Source: Desulfobacteraceae bacterium Eth-SRB1
GTDB lineage: Bacteria; Desulfobacterota; Desulfobacteria; Desulfobacterales; ETH-SRB1
NCBI GenBank assembly: GCA_004193555.1
Contig: RPGP01000001.1
Span: 586,156 to 650,155 of the forward strand
DNA: 64,000 nucleotides
Direction of reading: 5' to 3'
Numbering within the stretch: position 1 is the first letter of the stretch; each line of letters begins with the position of its first letter. The notes under the pieces were generated by a model. The model saw nothing but the letters and a program-made list of their open reading frames with translations. It was not told the origin of the DNA and did no database searches. Both the position numbers and the translations under genes were made by a program. Shown piece by piece: positions 44,946 through 54,281 of this stretch.

Positions 44946-45527
44946 TCAAAACAGATATTTGATAATCACAAACCCGGCAACAAGCAGAATAGTAAATGCA
45001 ACAGCCAGCGCATTAAAATATTTATTAATAAATGATTGAATTGCAGGCCCAAAGATATATATCAGCCCGGCGACAAGAAAAAAACGTAAAGAGCGGGAAA
45101 CAAAAGATGCGATTACAAATACAGGGAAATTGATACCAAAAGCTCCTGCTGAAATTGTAAACACCTTGTAAGGTATGGGAGTAAATCCGGCCACACCGAT
45201 AGCCAATGCATCATATTGCATATAGAGAGTTCTGATATAATCGATCTTCTGCGACATGCCGTAAAGGTTGATAATCTTTTCGCCTATACTGACCATAAAC
45301 TGCCACCCGATAAGATAACCTAAGCATCCGCCAATCACGGATCCGGCCGAACATATTAAAGCATATTTTAAAGCTTTTTTAGGGGTGGCTACGGAAAGAG
45401 CTATAAGAAGAACATCAGGGGGTATTGGGAAAAAAGAAGATTCACAAAAAGCTAAAAAAAATAGCGCCCAGGAACCATAAGCCGTTTCCGCCCAGTGGAG
45501 AACCCAGGAATAAAGGCGTTTAAGCAT
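44946..45527 (-). CDS. YqaA/DedA-family membrane protein
   Basis: A 193-residue integral membrane protein with the VTT/SNARE-associated fold. Family signs are FFLAFCESSFFPIPPDVLLI near the N-terminus and GFTPIPYKVFTISAGAFG in the middle, plus about five membrane segments. DedA-family proteins influence membrane lipid flipping and charge. It begins where the pcm stop codon ends, so the two genes form an operon. Confidence 0.83.
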   Translation of the reverse strand: MLKRLYSWVLHWAETAYGSWALFFLAFCESSFFPIPPDVLLIALSVATPKKALKYALICSAGSVIGGCLGYLIGWQFMVSIGEKIINLYGMSQKIDYIRTLYMQYDALAIGVAGFTPIPYKVFTISAGAFGINFPVFVIASFVSRSLRFFLVAGLIYIFGPAIQSFINKYFNALAVAFTILLVAGFVIIKYLF

Positions 45528-46202
45528 TTATTGATTTCTCCATCCATATTCACCTATAAGCTTAACAAATCTGCATCCACCAAGAGCTGTTTTATGAACA
45601 TCATTTTCATCCCTCGTCAGCTTAATCAACTCTTGTGAATACTGGGTTCCGACCGGTATCACCATGCGTCCGCCAACTGCAAGCTGGCTTACAAGTGTCT
45701 CAGGGATTTCCGGGGCGCCGGCGGTAACTATTATGGCGTCAAAAGGGCTTTCATCCTTCCACCCTGAAGTGCCATCAGAATATTTGGTTACAATATTATG
45801 ATAATGAAGTTCATCAAAGAGTTTTCGTGTTTTGATAAAGAGTGAACGTATTCTTTCTATGGTATAAACCCGAAATACGATTTCAGCTATAATAGCTGCC
45901 TGATATCCTGAGCCTGTTCCGATTTCAAGCACACGGTCTTCTTCTCTGAGTTGTAATGCCTGTGTCATCTCGGCCACGATATATGGCTGTGAAATTGTTT
46001 GCTGTTCTCCAATGGGAAGCGGAAAATCACCATAAGCCTGATCCATTAAAGCCTCACTGACAAAAAGATGCCTTTGCACTTTGCTCATGGCTTCAAGAAC
46101 GTTTAGATCGGTTATCCCGCGTGATGCGATCTGTTTGCTAACCATTTTTTCCCGCATCCGTTCAAATATTATAGAATTCTTTGTCATAAATTTTTTTATC
46201 AA
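45528..46202 (-). CDS. pcm: protein-L-isoaspartate O-methyltransferase
   Basis: A 224-residue SAM-dependent repair methyltransferase that restores isomerised aspartyl residues in aged proteins. Diagnostic: FPLPIGEQQTISQPYIVAEM, the SAM loop RVLEIGTGSGYQAAIIAEI, and VTAGAPEIPETLVSQLAVGG. Directly upstream of and coupled with the DedA/YqaA gene (45528/45527). Confidence 0.92.
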   Translation of the reverse strand: MIKKFMTKNSIIFERMREKMVSKQIASRGITDLNVLEAMSKVQRHLFVSEALMDQAYGDFPLPIGEQQTISQPYIVAEMTQALQLREEDRVLEIGTGSGYQAAIIAEIVFRVYTIERIRSLFIKTRKLFDELHYHNIVTKYSDGTSGWKDESPFDAIIVTAGAPEIPETLVSQLAVGGRMVIPVGTQYSQELIKLTRDENDVHKTALGGCRFVKLIGEYGWRNQ

Positions 46203-46347
46203 ACCAGCACACTTACGTCAAGAATTTAGAAACTCGCCAGAAAATTCGATAGCATAAAAAAACCACTTGATTTTTCAGTGAAAAGTTTCGTAATTATGTT
46301 AATAATTATTACAAATTCATCACCATTAACTTTTTCTGAAATCTGTT

Positions 46348-47346
46348 ATGGACAATACAAAACATCTAACAATATCTGTTTTGCTGACTATATTTATCAT
46401 TAGTTTCGGCACGGCAGGATATATGATAATCGAGGACTGGGGGATATTTGATGCTGTGTATATGACGGTTATAACTATAAGCACTGTCGGATATGGCGAG
46501 GTGCATGAAATCAGCAAAATCGGGCGTGTGTTTACTGTTTTTCTTGTCTTTGCCGGCGTTGGTTTTTGTATCTATGTAGCAGGAAGCGTTGTGCAGTTCA
46601 TGGTTGAGGGGCAAATAAGAACCATATTAGGGAGGAGAAGATTGGATAAAAAGATTGACCATTTAAAAAACCATTATATTGTCTGCGGATATGGTCGTAT
46701 TGGGAGAGTTCTTTGCAAAAATATTACAAGAAAACCGATAGACCTGGTCATTGTTGAGAAAAACCAGGATATGGCTCATATAATGGATGAAGATGGGGTT
46801 CTTTATATAACTGGAGATGCGACCGATGAGGCAACTTTAATCAAGGCCGGCATAAAACAGGCAAAAAGTCTGATAGCAGTTCTGGCTACAGATGTTGACA
46901 ATGTCTTTCTTGTGTTGACCGCGAGACAGCTCAATCCGGATCTTTATATTATTGCGAGAGCAATCCATGAAGAGGCAAAGTCAAAGTTGCAGGCAGCCGG
47001 AGCAAACAAGGTGGAATCACCCTATGATGTCGGAGCGGCAAGTATGGCACAGAGAATACTCCGCCCAACTGTAACGAATTTTCTGGACCAGGCATTTGAT
47101 TATAAACGGAAGGACATTCATATGGAGGAAATATTTGTAAGCGCTTCTTCCAATTTTGTGAATGTATTGTTGAAAGATTCTGGTATCAGGCAGGATTACA
47201 ATCTGATAATAATTGCGATAAAAAAATTTGATGGCGATATGTTGTTCAACCCGTCTTTTGAAAGTGTCATTAAGGCTGGAGATACACTTATAGCGGTCGG
47301 AGAGGATGCAAACCTTCAAAAACTGGCGAAAATTCTGAATCCTTAG
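46348..47346 (+). CDS. potassium channel with TrkA-N and TrkA-C regulatory domains
   Basis: A 332-residue channel subunit. Two membrane helices flank the selectivity filter TVGYGE (about residues 46-51). The cytoplasmic RCK domain starts with HYIVCGYGRIGRVL (NAD-binding) and continues to ATDVDNVFLVLTARQL. A TrkA-C domain follows after about residue 245 (MEEIFVSASSNFVNVLL). Likely a ligand-gated K+ channel of the MthK type. Divergent from pcm. Confidence 0.9.
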   Translation: MDNTKHLTISVLLTIFIISFGTAGYMIIEDWGIFDAVYMTVITISTVGYGEVHEISKIGRVFTVFLVFAGVGFCIYVAGSVVQFMVEGQIRTILGRRRLDKKIDHLKNHYIVCGYGRIGRVLCKNITRKPIDLVIVEKNQDMAHIMDEDGVLYITGDATDEATLIKAGIKQAKSLIAVLATDVDNVFLVLTARQLNPDLYIIARAIHEEAKSKLQAAGANKVESPYDVGAASMAQRILRPTVTNFLDQAFDYKRKDIHMEEIFVSASSNFVNVLLKDSGIRQDYNLIIIAIKKFDGDMLFNPSFESVIKAGDTLIAVGEDANLQKLAKILNP

Positions 47347-47464
47347 GTTAAAAAGAAGCCATAAGCAAAGTAAAAAGTCCAAAAATTGCTATTTGCAAAA
47401 TGCTCCAAATCAAGTGTTAACTATTTGATATAACAGCTAAATATTTTATCCTAACACTTAACAC

Positions 47465-48052
47465 CTATATCTTATAGATTATCCGTTTTTCGGTAATAAC
47501 AATATCTACATACCTGTCATGGGATTCCAAAGGAACCTGCTGAATGATCTGGCTTTCAAAGGCAAGAGCTACCTTCCTGGTAGTTGCCGACAGCTTTGGA
47601 ATAAGCCTGTCATAATATCCCTCTCCTGATCCTATCCTTCCTCCTTTTTCATCCAGCGCTACTCCCGGAATGATTGCTATGTCGATACAGTCAATTGGCA
47701 CAACATTACAATGGACAGGATCAGGCTCAAGAATACCTTGTGGCCCGGGCTTCATATCAGCATTAAGATTGTCAACTTTCATGAATTGCATAGTATGTTT
47801 AATTATATCAAAAGCCGGCAGAACAACAATTTTGTCGTGTTCAAAGCATCTTTCGATTATTTCCTGTGTTATAACCTCGCCGCTGCGCTGCATATAAAGT
47901 AATACAATTTTTGATTCAATAAAGTTGGCAAATTCAAAAAGCCGATTTTCTATGCCCTTGGTTTTTTTTGCAATTTCATCGGCGGAGAAAGCAGCTAACT
48001 TATCTGCCATACTGCTACGTATTTCACGTTTTTTCTCCTGAATTTCTTCCAT
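47465..48052 (-). CDS. 5-formyltetrahydrofolate cyclo-ligase
   Basis: A 195-residue enzyme converting 5-formyl-THF to 5,10-methenyl-THF with ATP. The phosphate-binding and catalytic region is DEKGGRIGSGEGYYDRLI, followed by ALAFESQIIQQVPLESHD. The ATG at 48052 has GGAGAA upstream; the frame also has an ATG at 48082 with no such site. The enzyme feeds one-carbon folates, as used by the PurN-like protein. The downstream gap carries a copy of the AACACC repeat. Confidence 0.87.
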   Translation of the reverse strand: MEEIQEKKREIRSSMADKLAAFSADEIAKKTKGIENRLFEFANFIESKIVLLYMQRSGEVITQEIIERCFEHDKIVVLPAFDIIKHTMQFMKVDNLNADMKPGPQGILEPDPVHCNVVPIDCIDIAIIPGVALDEKGGRIGSGEGYYDRLIPKLSATTRKVALAFESQIIQQVPLESHDRYVDIVITEKRIIYKI

Positions 48053-48212
48053 ATGTGTTCTCCGGAATAAATATTCTTTCATTTTATGTTAACATACCAG
48101 ATTAACCAACTTAAGTCAACTTCCAATAACACAACTTCCAATAATCATTGACTAAATTGGCCGACCATGATATGTTTTTATTTTTTAGTAGCTGCTAAAA
48201 AAGTGATGCTTT

Positions 48213-48241
48213 CGTAAAAAGTCAAAAAACTACTTTTTACG
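48213..48241. repeat. hairpin upstream of serS
   Basis: CGTAAAAAGT and ACTTTTTACG pair across CAAAAAACT. It lies within the 5' region of serS, about 50 bases before the start codon. It could fold in the leader or be an intergenic repeat; shorter GTAAAAAGTC pieces occur at 8755 and 15186. Confidence 0.5.
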
Positions 48242-48289
48242 AGTTCGCCAACTATAATATAATTTAAACCTTAAAACATAGGTATTGTT

Positions 48290-49567
48290 ATGCTGGAAAT
48301 CAAGTTTGTGAGACAAAATATTTCAAAAGTGCAAAGAGCACTATTAATGCGTGGAGAAACAGCCGATATTGAGATTTTTTCAAATTGTGATGATGAGCGC
48401 AGGGCTATTTTGCTTGAAAGTGAAGAGCTGAGGCACCGCCGCAATCTGGTTTCGCAGCAAATAGCAAGCATGAAGAAAGAAGGTGATGATACAAGCGCCA
48501 TCGAGATCGATATGCGTGAAGTTTCAAAGAAGATCAAAGACCTGAATAAGTTATTGTCTGAAACTGAGGAAAAACTATATGCCATCCTTATGGCGCTGCC
48601 TAACATTCCCAATGAATCGGTTCCAGTTGGAAAAGACAGTTCTGATAATTCTGTTATAAAACAGATTGGTAAACCTCCGGAGTTTGAATTTACGCCGGCG
48701 GCTCACTGGACTTTAGGTGAAAATCTTGGGATACTCGATTTTGACAGGGCTTCAAAGATTGCCGGCGCTCGTTTTCCGCTTTATTTTGGGGCGGGAGCAA
48801 GGCTGGAAAGAGCTTTAATAAATTTTATGCTGGATGTTCAGACTAAAGAACATGGTTATAAAGAAGTTCTTCCGCCTTTTATTGTAAACAGGAAAAGCAT
48901 GACCGGCACAGGCCAGCTTCCGAAGTTTGAGGAAGATCTCTTTAAAATAGAGGGGCGGGATTACTTTATGATACCCACTGCCGAAGTTCCGGTTACTAAT
49001 ATTTATCAGGGTGAAATATTAGATGAAGATATGCTGCCGATTAAGTATGCGGCTTATACACCATGTTTTCGCAGCGAAGCCGGTTCTTATGGAAAGGATA
49101 CAAGGGGTTTAATCAGGCAGCATCAGTTCAACAAGGTTGAGCTGGTAAAATTCTCAAACCCGGAAACTTCTTATGATGAACTTGAAAAACTCTTAAACGA
49201 TGCTGAGTCAATACTGCAAATGCTTAAACTTCCATATCAGGTTATTATTTTATGCACAGGGGATTTGGGCTTTTCAGCGGCAAAAACCTATGATATTGAA
49301 GTCTGGATGCCTTCGCAGGATATGTACAGGGAGATTTCATCGTGCAGCAATTTTGAGAATTTCCAGTCGAGACGCGCTGATATCAGGTTCAGGAGAAAAG
49401 GGGAAAAAGGGACCGAACTTGTCCATACATTAAACGGCTCAGGTCTTGCAGTTGGACGTACGTTTGCAGCCATACTTGAAAATTACCAGCAGACTGACGG
49501 AACGATTTCCATCCCTGAAGTTCTGCGGCCTTATATGGGTTGTTCTTTGATTACAAAAGAAAGATAA
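48290..49567 (+). CDS. serS: serine-tRNA ligase
   Basis: A 425-residue class II aminoacyl-tRNA synthetase. The N-terminal coiled-coil tRNA arm (about residues 25-105) contains [18 protein letters not shown]. Motif 2 is [20 protein letters not shown]; motif 3 includes [20 protein letters not shown]. The length is normal. The ATG lies after the hairpin described above. The following 170-base gap is repeat-rich. Confidence 0.96.
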   Translation: MLEIKFVRQNISKVQRALLMRGETADIEIFSNCDDERRAILLESEELRHRRNLVSQQIASMKKEGDDTSAIEIDMREVSKKIKDLNKLLSETEEKLYAILMALPNIPNESVPVGKDSSDNSVIKQIGKPPEFEFTPAAHWTLGENLGILDFDRASKIAGARFPLYFGAGARLERALINFMLDVQTKEHGYKEVLPPFIVNRKSMTGTGQLPKFEEDLFKIEGRDYFMIPTAEVPVTNIYQGEILDEDMLPIKYAAYTPCFRSEAGSYGKDTRGLIRQHQFNKVELVKFSNPETSYDELEKLLNDAESILQMLKLPYQVIILCTGDLGFSAAKTYDIEVWMPSQDMYREISSCSNFENFQSRRADIRFRRKGEKGTELVHTLNGSGLAVGRTFAAILENYQQTDGTISIPEVLRPYMGCSLITKER

Positions 49568-49721
49568 GTCAGGTGGATAGGCTGAAGTCTGTTAAGAAAA
49601 AAAGACGAACGTCCAACATCGAATGTTGTTGTCGCTTCGCTCCTTCGTTTGGGAAAACAACAACCGTTGAACCGTTGAGCCGTGAACTGTGAACTGTGAA
49701 CCGTTGAACCGTGAACTGTAA
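49568..49721. repeat. mixed block of dispersed repeats between serS and thrC
   Basis: TCAGGTGGATAGGCTGAAG (49568-49586; also 29541-29559, and inverted at 63001-63019 and near 63867-63885), then a GAACGTCCAACATCGAATGT copy, then runs of AACCGTTGAACCGTGAACTG-type units. The last type returns after thrC (51240-51366). Confidence 0.6.
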
Positions 49722-49739
49722 TAAATAAAGAAGTGAATT

Positions 49740-51239
49740 ATGAAGATTGAAGATTTTCCAGAAGAAATCAGACCCTATATTATTCCCAGCCAAAAAGGAA
49801 AGATTGTTTACCGATGTCTTGGCTGCGGCCATGAATTCGGCATTGAGAAGCTGCTTTATACATGTCCGGATTGCGGCCAGGTTCTACTTATTTATGACCT
49901 GCAATTTGACCGGCTGAAAAAAATATCCGGAAAATTGTGGCGCAGCATTTTCGATTATCGCAGGATGCTCACAATCCCTGCTTTAAAAGGGATCTATCTA
50001 TACCATGAATTTATCGGTCCGGTTATGCCTCTTGACTGCGTGGTCTATCTTGGCGAGGGGCATACTCCTGTTATAGAAGCCAATTCTTTTATGCAGGAAA
50101 AAGCGGACATTAGATTCTTCTTTAAAAATGACGGCCAGAACCCAAGCGCTTCCTTTAAGGACAGGGGAATGGCAAGCGCTCTGAGCTATATCAATTTTCT
50201 TATCAAAAAAGGGCACATTTCCGATGTGCTGGCAATCTGTGCTTCCACCGGTGATACATCAGCTTCAGCAGCGCTGTATGCTTCCTTTCTTCAACCCCAT
50301 GTCAAGTCTGCGGTGCTCCTTCCGCACAAAAAGGTAACCCCCCAGCAGCTTTCCCAGCCTCTGGGAAGCGGAGCCTCTGTGTTTGAAATCCCGGGTGTAT
50401 TCGACGACTGCATGAAGGTTGTTGAAGCTATGTCGGAAAAATATAATGTGGCTCTTCTAAATTCCAAGAATGCCTGGAGAATACTTGGGCAGGAATCATA
50501 TTCATACGAAATTGCTCAGAATTTCGAATATAATATGAAAGACAAAGTAATGGTATTGCCGATCGGCAATGCAGGTAATATTACCGCTGTTATAAACGGA
50601 TTCCTGAAATTTTATGAAACCGGCGTAATAGACAGCCTGCCGAAAATTATCGGGGTTCAGTCAAAACATGCAAACCCTGTTTACCGGTATTATCTCGAGC
50701 CTGACGCAAAAAAACGAAAATTTATTCCAGTAACGGTAAAGCCCAGTGTGGCCCAGGCAGCCATGATCGGAAATCCTGTTTCAATGCCAAGGGTAATATA
50801 TCTCGTAGATCTGTATAACCGACTGTCCGGCAAAAAGAATGTTTTTTTTATAGAGGTTTCTGAACAGGCCATAATTGACTGGGAACTTGTGGCTAATCGC
50901 AACGGGCATATTGCCTGTACCCACGGGGGAGAATCTCTGGCTGGTCTTGTCGAGGCAAAAAAACAGAGAATTGTTAACAACAACGATATTGCCGTTGTCG
51001 ATTCAACCGCTCATTCACTGAAATTTTCCGGTTTCCAGGAGATGTATTTTGAAAACAGATTCTCCGGGGAATTTGAAATTACCCCTGATCCAAATCTTAT
51101 AAATTCTACTGTTTTAATACATCCAAAGGATTTAAAAAAAGTCCCGGCCCCTGGAAAACCAATAAAAGGGGATGATTTTGAGCAATTTGTCAAACGTGTA
51201 TCAGAAGAAATCGCAGCAAAGTTGAATCTTAAAACGTAA
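49740..51239 (+). CDS. thrC: threonine synthase, long form with zinc ribbon
   Basis: A 499-residue PLP enzyme converting phosphohomoserine to threonine. An N-terminal zinc ribbon (CLGCGHEF and CPDCG, Cys26, Cys29, Cys42, Cys45) precedes the fold. The PLP lysine is Lys140 in NPSASFKDRGMA; the phosphate loop is LPIGNAGNITAVI. The zinc-ribbon form is common in archaea and deltaproteobacteria. Flanked on both sides by CCGTGAACTG repeats. Confidence 0.92.
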   Translation: MKIEDFPEEIRPYIIPSQKGKIVYRCLGCGHEFGIEKLLYTCPDCGQVLLIYDLQFDRLKKISGKLWRSIFDYRRMLTIPALKGIYLYHEFIGPVMPLDCVVYLGEGHTPVIEANSFMQEKADIRFFFKNDGQNPSASFKDRGMASALSYINFLIKKGHISDVLAICASTGDTSASAALYASFLQPHVKSAVLLPHKKVTPQQLSQPLGSGASVFEIPGVFDDCMKVVEAMSEKYNVALLNSKNAWRILGQESYSYEIAQNFEYNMKDKVMVLPIGNAGNITAVINGFLKFYETGVIDSLPKIIGVQSKHANPVYRYYLEPDAKKRKFIPVTVKPSVAQAAMIGNPVSMPRVIYLVDLYNRLSGKKNVFFIEVSEQAIIDWELVANRNGHIACTHGGESLAGLVEAKKQRIVNNNDIAVVDSTAHSLKFSGFQEMYFENRFSGEFEITPDPNLINSTVLIHPKDLKKVPAPGKPIKGDDFEQFVKRVSEEIAAKLNLKT

Positions 51240-51366
51240 CCGTTAACGGTTTACAGTTATCGGTTCACGGTTGAAAAAAACAGAAGGTAGATGAGAATTT
51301 TAGTAACCGTTAACGGTTGATCAAAACATAAAACTGTGAACTGTAAACCGACAACCGTAAACTGTT
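51240..51366. repeat. CCGTTAACGGTT-type palindromic repeats
   Basis: CCGTTAACGGTT occurs twice with AACTGTGAACTGTAAACCG and TCGGTTCACGGTT units. Similar units precede thrC. No gene is visible. Confidence 0.55.
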
Positions 51367-51391
51367 ACTAAAAAGATAAAAGGTATAAGAT

Positions 51392-53188
51392 TTGCGCAGA
51401 CTATTTATTACAGTATTATTAATCTGCATCACTGCTACTTATTCCGCGGGTAGCGCTTTACTCTCTAAAAGCTATGTTGTTCGTTATGATAAAGGCAGGG
51501 ATATATTATGCGATCCTTATGTTGTTCAAAAGGGTGACTGGGTCTTTAAAATCTTCAGGCAAAAAGGAGAAATCTCTAATAAGGATTTTCCGGAATTCTT
51601 AGATATATTTAAACGTATAAATCCGCATATACGTGATATCGACAGGATACGTCCTGGTCAGCATATTCTTATTCCTTTAAAGAAATTAAAAAAGGATTCT
51701 CTTCCAGGTCAATCTTCGGGAATCGTTACCATTCCGTTTGTAACAATTTCCAACCTGCCTGATATTATCAAACCCTGCTCAAGCGAACATATTGTGCAAG
51801 AGGGGGAGTTCATCTCAAGGCTTATTGCGCGGGGCTATGATACTAAATACGGAACAAAACCATACAACGAGGCGATCAAGCTGTTCAGGCTCATCAACCC
51901 GGATGTTGTTAGTCTGGATCGAATTTATATAGGGCAGAAACTATATATCCCTGATTCATCGCTTCGCAAAAAGCCGTGGTACAAATCCATGTTTGACTCG
52001 TCCGGCAATATCATAATGAAGGCAGATCAAAACAACCCTGATACAAAGGCTCTGACATCTTTTGTTCCAACAGATAAATGTGATAATGCACCATCCCATT
52101 TTGCGGCAATTGCTTCAATTTTAGATGCAACACTTTTAAATAAAGGCATATACTCTTTTCCAATGCAGGGACAAAACGATTATAATCTCGACCTCTCCAG
52201 TTTCCCTGTAATAGAACTCAAAAATAAGACAAAAATTCTGCTGTCCCTGTCCACAAAAAAAGACAGAAAAATAAATACGCATGATTTAAATGCAATAAAA
52301 TCATACTGGAACAATGTGAAAATTGTTTCAATTGCAAACAAAGCTTCGACAGAGCAGGCGATTGATGCTGTTATGGGATCGCTTGAAAAGAAGGCATTTA
52401 AAAATAAAATATCATTTTCTGATCAGGGCATTAAGGTAGAGGTCCGCGGGAAATGGATATTTGAGCAGCCGTATTTTGCAGGTGAAGAGGCAAGCAACCT
52501 TTGTATTACCCCTGTCAATGACCAGGATGAGCGTACCCCCAACTCAATTGTCCGTTATCTGGGACAACACAATATAATAATAAAGGATTTTCTCAAAAAC
52601 TTTACCAAAGATTTTAATGGCACAAAACAAAAATCCAAAAAAGCGGAAAACAAAAACACAGCAGAGGATACGAGACCTTTGAAAGATGATGCTGTTGCCA
52701 TAGATTTTTCAGACCATAAAACCGTTGTCAATAAGCTGCTGACAACAATGGGTTATAATTATACGGAAAACGTCGCCATTACATTCCCGTACGCCGGAAT
52801 CCAGATAAAGGCCTTGTCAAATCTCGTATTAACCGGGGATGGAAAGTCGCTGCTTGTTGATTTTGGAGATATTTATGGCGATGCAATTTTTTCTATAAAA
52901 AAGACAGGTCTCGGCATAATACAGATAAACAATAAAGATAATGCACATGATGTAATAAGAAAGATTCTTGATGCATTAGAGTCTTCTTATACAAAGCACC
53001 CAACCTTCCTGGCGGCAAAAAGGCCGGATGTCTATAATACCTCTTTAACCATTCCAGGCTATCTGATTTCAAATAAAAAGCAGAATAAAATACTTCTTGC
53101 AACAGCACCTGTGAACGATGATGTAGTTCAGTTTTTGACCGATCAGGGTATAAAGGTAATTCAGCCACTAAGGCACAAAGGAAATTAA
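51392..53188 (+). CDS. exported protein with two LysM-like segments
   Basis: A 598-residue protein with an N-terminal signal-like helix (RRLFITVLLICITATYSAG). The start is TTG (51392) with AAAGG upstream. Two LysM-like units follow: YVVQKGDWVFKIFRQKGEIS with RPGQHILIPL (about residues 43-102), and HIVQEGEFISRLIARGYDTK with IYIGQKLYIPD (about 140-195). LysM domains usually bind peptidoglycan. The long C-terminal part (about 250-598) has mixed secondary structure and no family I can name. It may work with the TPR lipoprotein downstream. Confidence 0.65.
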   Translation: MRRLFITVLLICITATYSAGSALLSKSYVVRYDKGRDILCDPYVVQKGDWVFKIFRQKGEISNKDFPEFLDIFKRINPHIRDIDRIRPGQHILIPLKKLKKDSLPGQSSGIVTIPFVTISNLPDIIKPCSSEHIVQEGEFISRLIARGYDTKYGTKPYNEAIKLFRLINPDVVSLDRIYIGQKLYIPDSSLRKKPWYKSMFDSSGNIIMKADQNNPDTKALTSFVPTDKCDNAPSHFAAIASILDATLLNKGIYSFPMQGQNDYNLDLSSFPVIELKNKTKILLSLSTKKDRKINTHDLNAIKSYWNNVKIVSIANKASTEQAIDAVMGSLEKKAFKNKISFSDQGIKVEVRGKWIFEQPYFAGEEASNLCITPVNDQDERTPNSIVRYLGQHNIIIKDFLKNFTKDFNGTKQKSKKAENKNTAEDTRPLKDDAVAIDFSDHKTVVNKLLTTMGYNYTENVAITFPYAGIQIKALSNLVLTGDGKSLLVDFGDIYGDAIFSIKKTGLGIIQINNKDNAHDVIRKILDALESSYTKHPTFLAAKRPDVYNTSLTIPGYLISNKKQNKILLATAPVNDDVVQFLTDQGIKVIQPLRHKGN

Positions 53189-53192
53189 AACA

Positions 53193-53276
53193 GGTGTTAG
53201 GTGTTAGGTTAAAACAATTATCTGTTTAATCATATACTTAACACTTAACACCTAACACTTAACACGATTCGCAAAA
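53193..53276. repeat. GGTGTTA/TAACACC repeat, copy after the LysM gene
   Basis: GGTGTTAGGTGTTAGG faces TTAACACTTAACACCTAACA, followed by ACACGATTCGCAAAAAC. Same family as 28904-28981. Confidence 0.6.
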
Positions 53277-53353
53277 ACTAGTTTTTTAAACTTGTTACGA
53301 GCTCATCAAAGTTACAAGTGAGCTAAAGTCAATAATTCGAGGTATCTTAAAAT

Positions 53354-54115
53354 ATGAAAATAAAAATAAATAATTTTATGTGGGCAGTATTTGTCTTGCT
53401 GGTATTTTTTCTTGTTTCATGCGCTGCAAATCTGGAAGTTAGAAAGAAACAGGAAGAAGCATCAAGAAATCTTGGCGAAGCATATATGGGGCAGGGAGGT
53501 TATACAGCAGCGTTAAGAGAGTTTCTTGAGGCAGAAAAGCTTTATGACGGGGATCCATATCTTCAAAATGACCTGGGGCTGATTTATATGGCAAAGGGAA
53601 AACCGGACATTGCCATTGATCACTTTAAGAAAGCCATAAAAATAAAACCGGACTATACACCGGCAAAAAATAATATGGGGACAGCCTATCTTGCAAAAAA
53701 GGACTGGGACAGAGCTATTGCCTGTTTTAAGGAAATCACAGGAGATTTACTCTATGCCACTCCACACTTTCCTCTTTCAAACCTGGGATGGGCATATTAC
53801 AATAAAAAACAATTTAAGCTTGCGGAAAAGTATTATCAGGACGCTCTCAAGATAGAACCTGAGTTTGTAATTGCTTTGCAGGGCCTTGGCAAAACATATA
53901 TTGCAATGGGAAAATTTAAGGAAGCAGTAGCTATGCTTGAAAATGGCGCAAAAAATGCGCCAAATCTTGCGCCATTGTATTTTGATCTGGCCAATGCCTA
54001 CACACTGTCACATGAATATAAAAAAGCGATCAGCGCTTATAATAGAGTTATTGAGCTTGTTCCAAACAGTCCTATTGCTGTCGACGCTCAAAAAAAGGCG
54101 GAAAAGATACAATAA
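53354..54115 (+). CDS. TPR lipoprotein
   Basis: A 253-residue lipoprotein (signal MKIKINNFMWAVFVLLVFFL then VSCA, lipobox Cys). About six TPR units cover residues 35-250 (for example DPYLQNDLGLIYMAKGKPDI and PEFVIALQGLGKTYIAMGKF). The layout resembles PilF/PilW pilotins of type IV pili, but no pilus gene is nearby, so only the TPR lipoprotein call is secure. It is about 165 bases after the LysM protein gene; the gap holds repeat copies. Confidence 0.8.
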   Translation: MKIKINNFMWAVFVLLVFFLVSCAANLEVRKKQEEASRNLGEAYMGQGGYTAALREFLEAEKLYDGDPYLQNDLGLIYMAKGKPDIAIDHFKKAIKIKPDYTPAKNNMGTAYLAKKDWDRAIACFKEITGDLLYATPHFPLSNLGWAYYNKKQFKLAEKYYQDALKIEPEFVIALQGLGKTYIAMGKFKEAVAMLENGAKNAPNLAPLYFDLANAYTLSHEYKKAISAYNRVIELVPNSPIAVDAQKKAEKIQ

Positions 54116-54181
54116 AGGATGACCATATACATTAAACCACATCAATTCATAACCATTTATTAAAAATGGCAACACTGCCAA

Positions 54182-54262
54182 ATTTAGTAAAGAATCCTGG
54201 CCCAAAGGACCAGGCTTTGGCTATCCACAGAGGGGATTTGCTTTGTTAACAGTTTATTGACC
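54182..54262 (+). repeat. palindromic repeat (CCTGGCCCAAAGGACCAGG), copy 4
   Basis: Nearly identical to 20524-20600 over about 75 bases, including the second hairpin region (GGGATTTGCTTTG). Lies between convergent genes. Confidence 0.7.
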
Positions 54263-54281
54263 GGTATATTGAGCGCTTCTG